NCBI GenBank assembly: GCA_964455095.1
Contig: CAYVUV010000069.1
Span: 82,209 to 146,208 of the forward strand
Origin: CAYVUV01 sp964455095
GTDB taxonomy: Bacteria; Desulfobacterota; Binatia; HRBIN30; CADEER01
DNA: 64,000 nt
Reading direction: 5' to 3'
The translations under genes were made by a program, and so were the position numbers. The first letter of the stretch is position 1. Every line of letters begins with the position of its first letter. Below, piece after piece: positions 63,906 to 64,000 of the stretch. Below the pieces are notes generated by a model, which saw only the letters and a list, made by a program, of their open reading frames with translations, made no database searches and was not told the origin of the DNA.

Positions 63906-64000
63906 ATGGGTAAAGTAATCGGCATCGATCTGGGCACCACCAACTCCTGCGTGGCCATCATGGAAGGCGGAGATCCGACCGTGATCGCCAACGCCGAGGG
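63906..64000 (+). CDS. dnaK: Chaperone DnaK, 5' part only
   Basis: ATG 63906 follows AAGGAGA. The 31 visible residues (GKVIGIDLGTTNSCVAIMEGG..) contain the phosphate-1 loop of the Hsp70 ATPase domain, identical to DnaK. The gene runs off the right edge of the window. It forms a chaperone operon with grpE. Confidence 0.97.
   Translation, partial: MGKVIGIDLGTTNSCVAIMEGGDPTVIANAE

Overview
The window is 64 kb of high-GC bacterial chromosome with densely packed protein genes. I found no rRNA, tRNA or CRISPR array. The pil gene order resembles that of Myxococcus/Geobacter-type bacteria. Other markers point the same way: a UGSC selenoprotein, two Baeyer-Villiger-type monooxygenases, a deazaflavin (F420) nitroreductase-family protein, KaiB/KaiC, and secreted proteins with Asp-box, dockerin-like or DUF4215-like parts. 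Together they suggest a deltaproteobacterium-like lineage (Myxococcota, Desulfobacterota or a Binatota-like group). This placement is an inference; there is no marker rRNA.

Layout. 0-3 kb: the 3' end of an unknown gene, then an overlapping pair (DUF4238 protein plus a PD-(D/E)XK-like nuclease) followed by a long hairpin. 3-11 kb: secreted proteins of unknown role, including two tandem paralogues and a PT-linker surface protein, plus a small flavin-type split-barrel protein. 11-18.5 kb: an enoyl-CoA hydratase-family protein, kaiC-kaiB, a short-chain dehydrogenase, RNase T2, a BVMO-like gene cut by an in-frame TAG, and an F420-type nitroreductase. 18.5-23.3 kb: thymidylate kinase, two single-domain response regulators, a four-gene minor pilin operon and a cytochrome c. 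23.3-29.7 kb: three overlapping or abutting GT-C-like membrane proteins and a surface protein. 30-36 kb: an Asp-box repeat protein, the UGSC selenoprotein operon with a divergent BVMO, and a DUF4410 lipoprotein. 36-48 kb: prepilin peptidase and a glycan assembly cluster (UDP-GlcNAc 2-epimerase type enzyme, glycosyltransferases, methyltransferase, flippase, TMTC-like protein). 47.6-57.7 kb: the type IV pilus core on the minus strand (pilB, pilT, pilC, a sensor-sigma54 activator fusion, pilA, a TPR protein, ABC ATPase, ABC permease). 57.9-64 kb: housekeeping genes (pyruvate phosphate dikinase, glycyl-tRNA synthetase, recO, grpE, start of dnaK).

How parts work together. Pilus biogenesis is spread over three blocks: minor pilins, prepilin peptidase, and the core cluster. 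Two sigma54-like elements that share TTGGTAC lie upstream of pilA and pilC, next to the gene for a sigma54 activator whose N terminus is a membrane sensor and which has no histidine kinase between. The nearby glycosyltransferases could decorate pilin or make a surface polysaccharide.

The strongest special finding is the gene at 31544-32086 (minus). An in-frame TGA falls exactly at the U of a U-G-S-C motif and is followed 11 nt later by a perfect 8-bp hairpin suited to a bacterial SECIS. The gene overlaps by ATGA a protein with an N-terminal CPTC thioredoxin-like domain. Other notable items are a small in-frame DNA inversion inside the Asp-box gene, an amber codon inside a conserved BVMO C-terminus, a histone H1-like tail on pyruvate phosphate dikinase, and a 10-codon ORF with an ideal ribosome binding site in the pilA leader.
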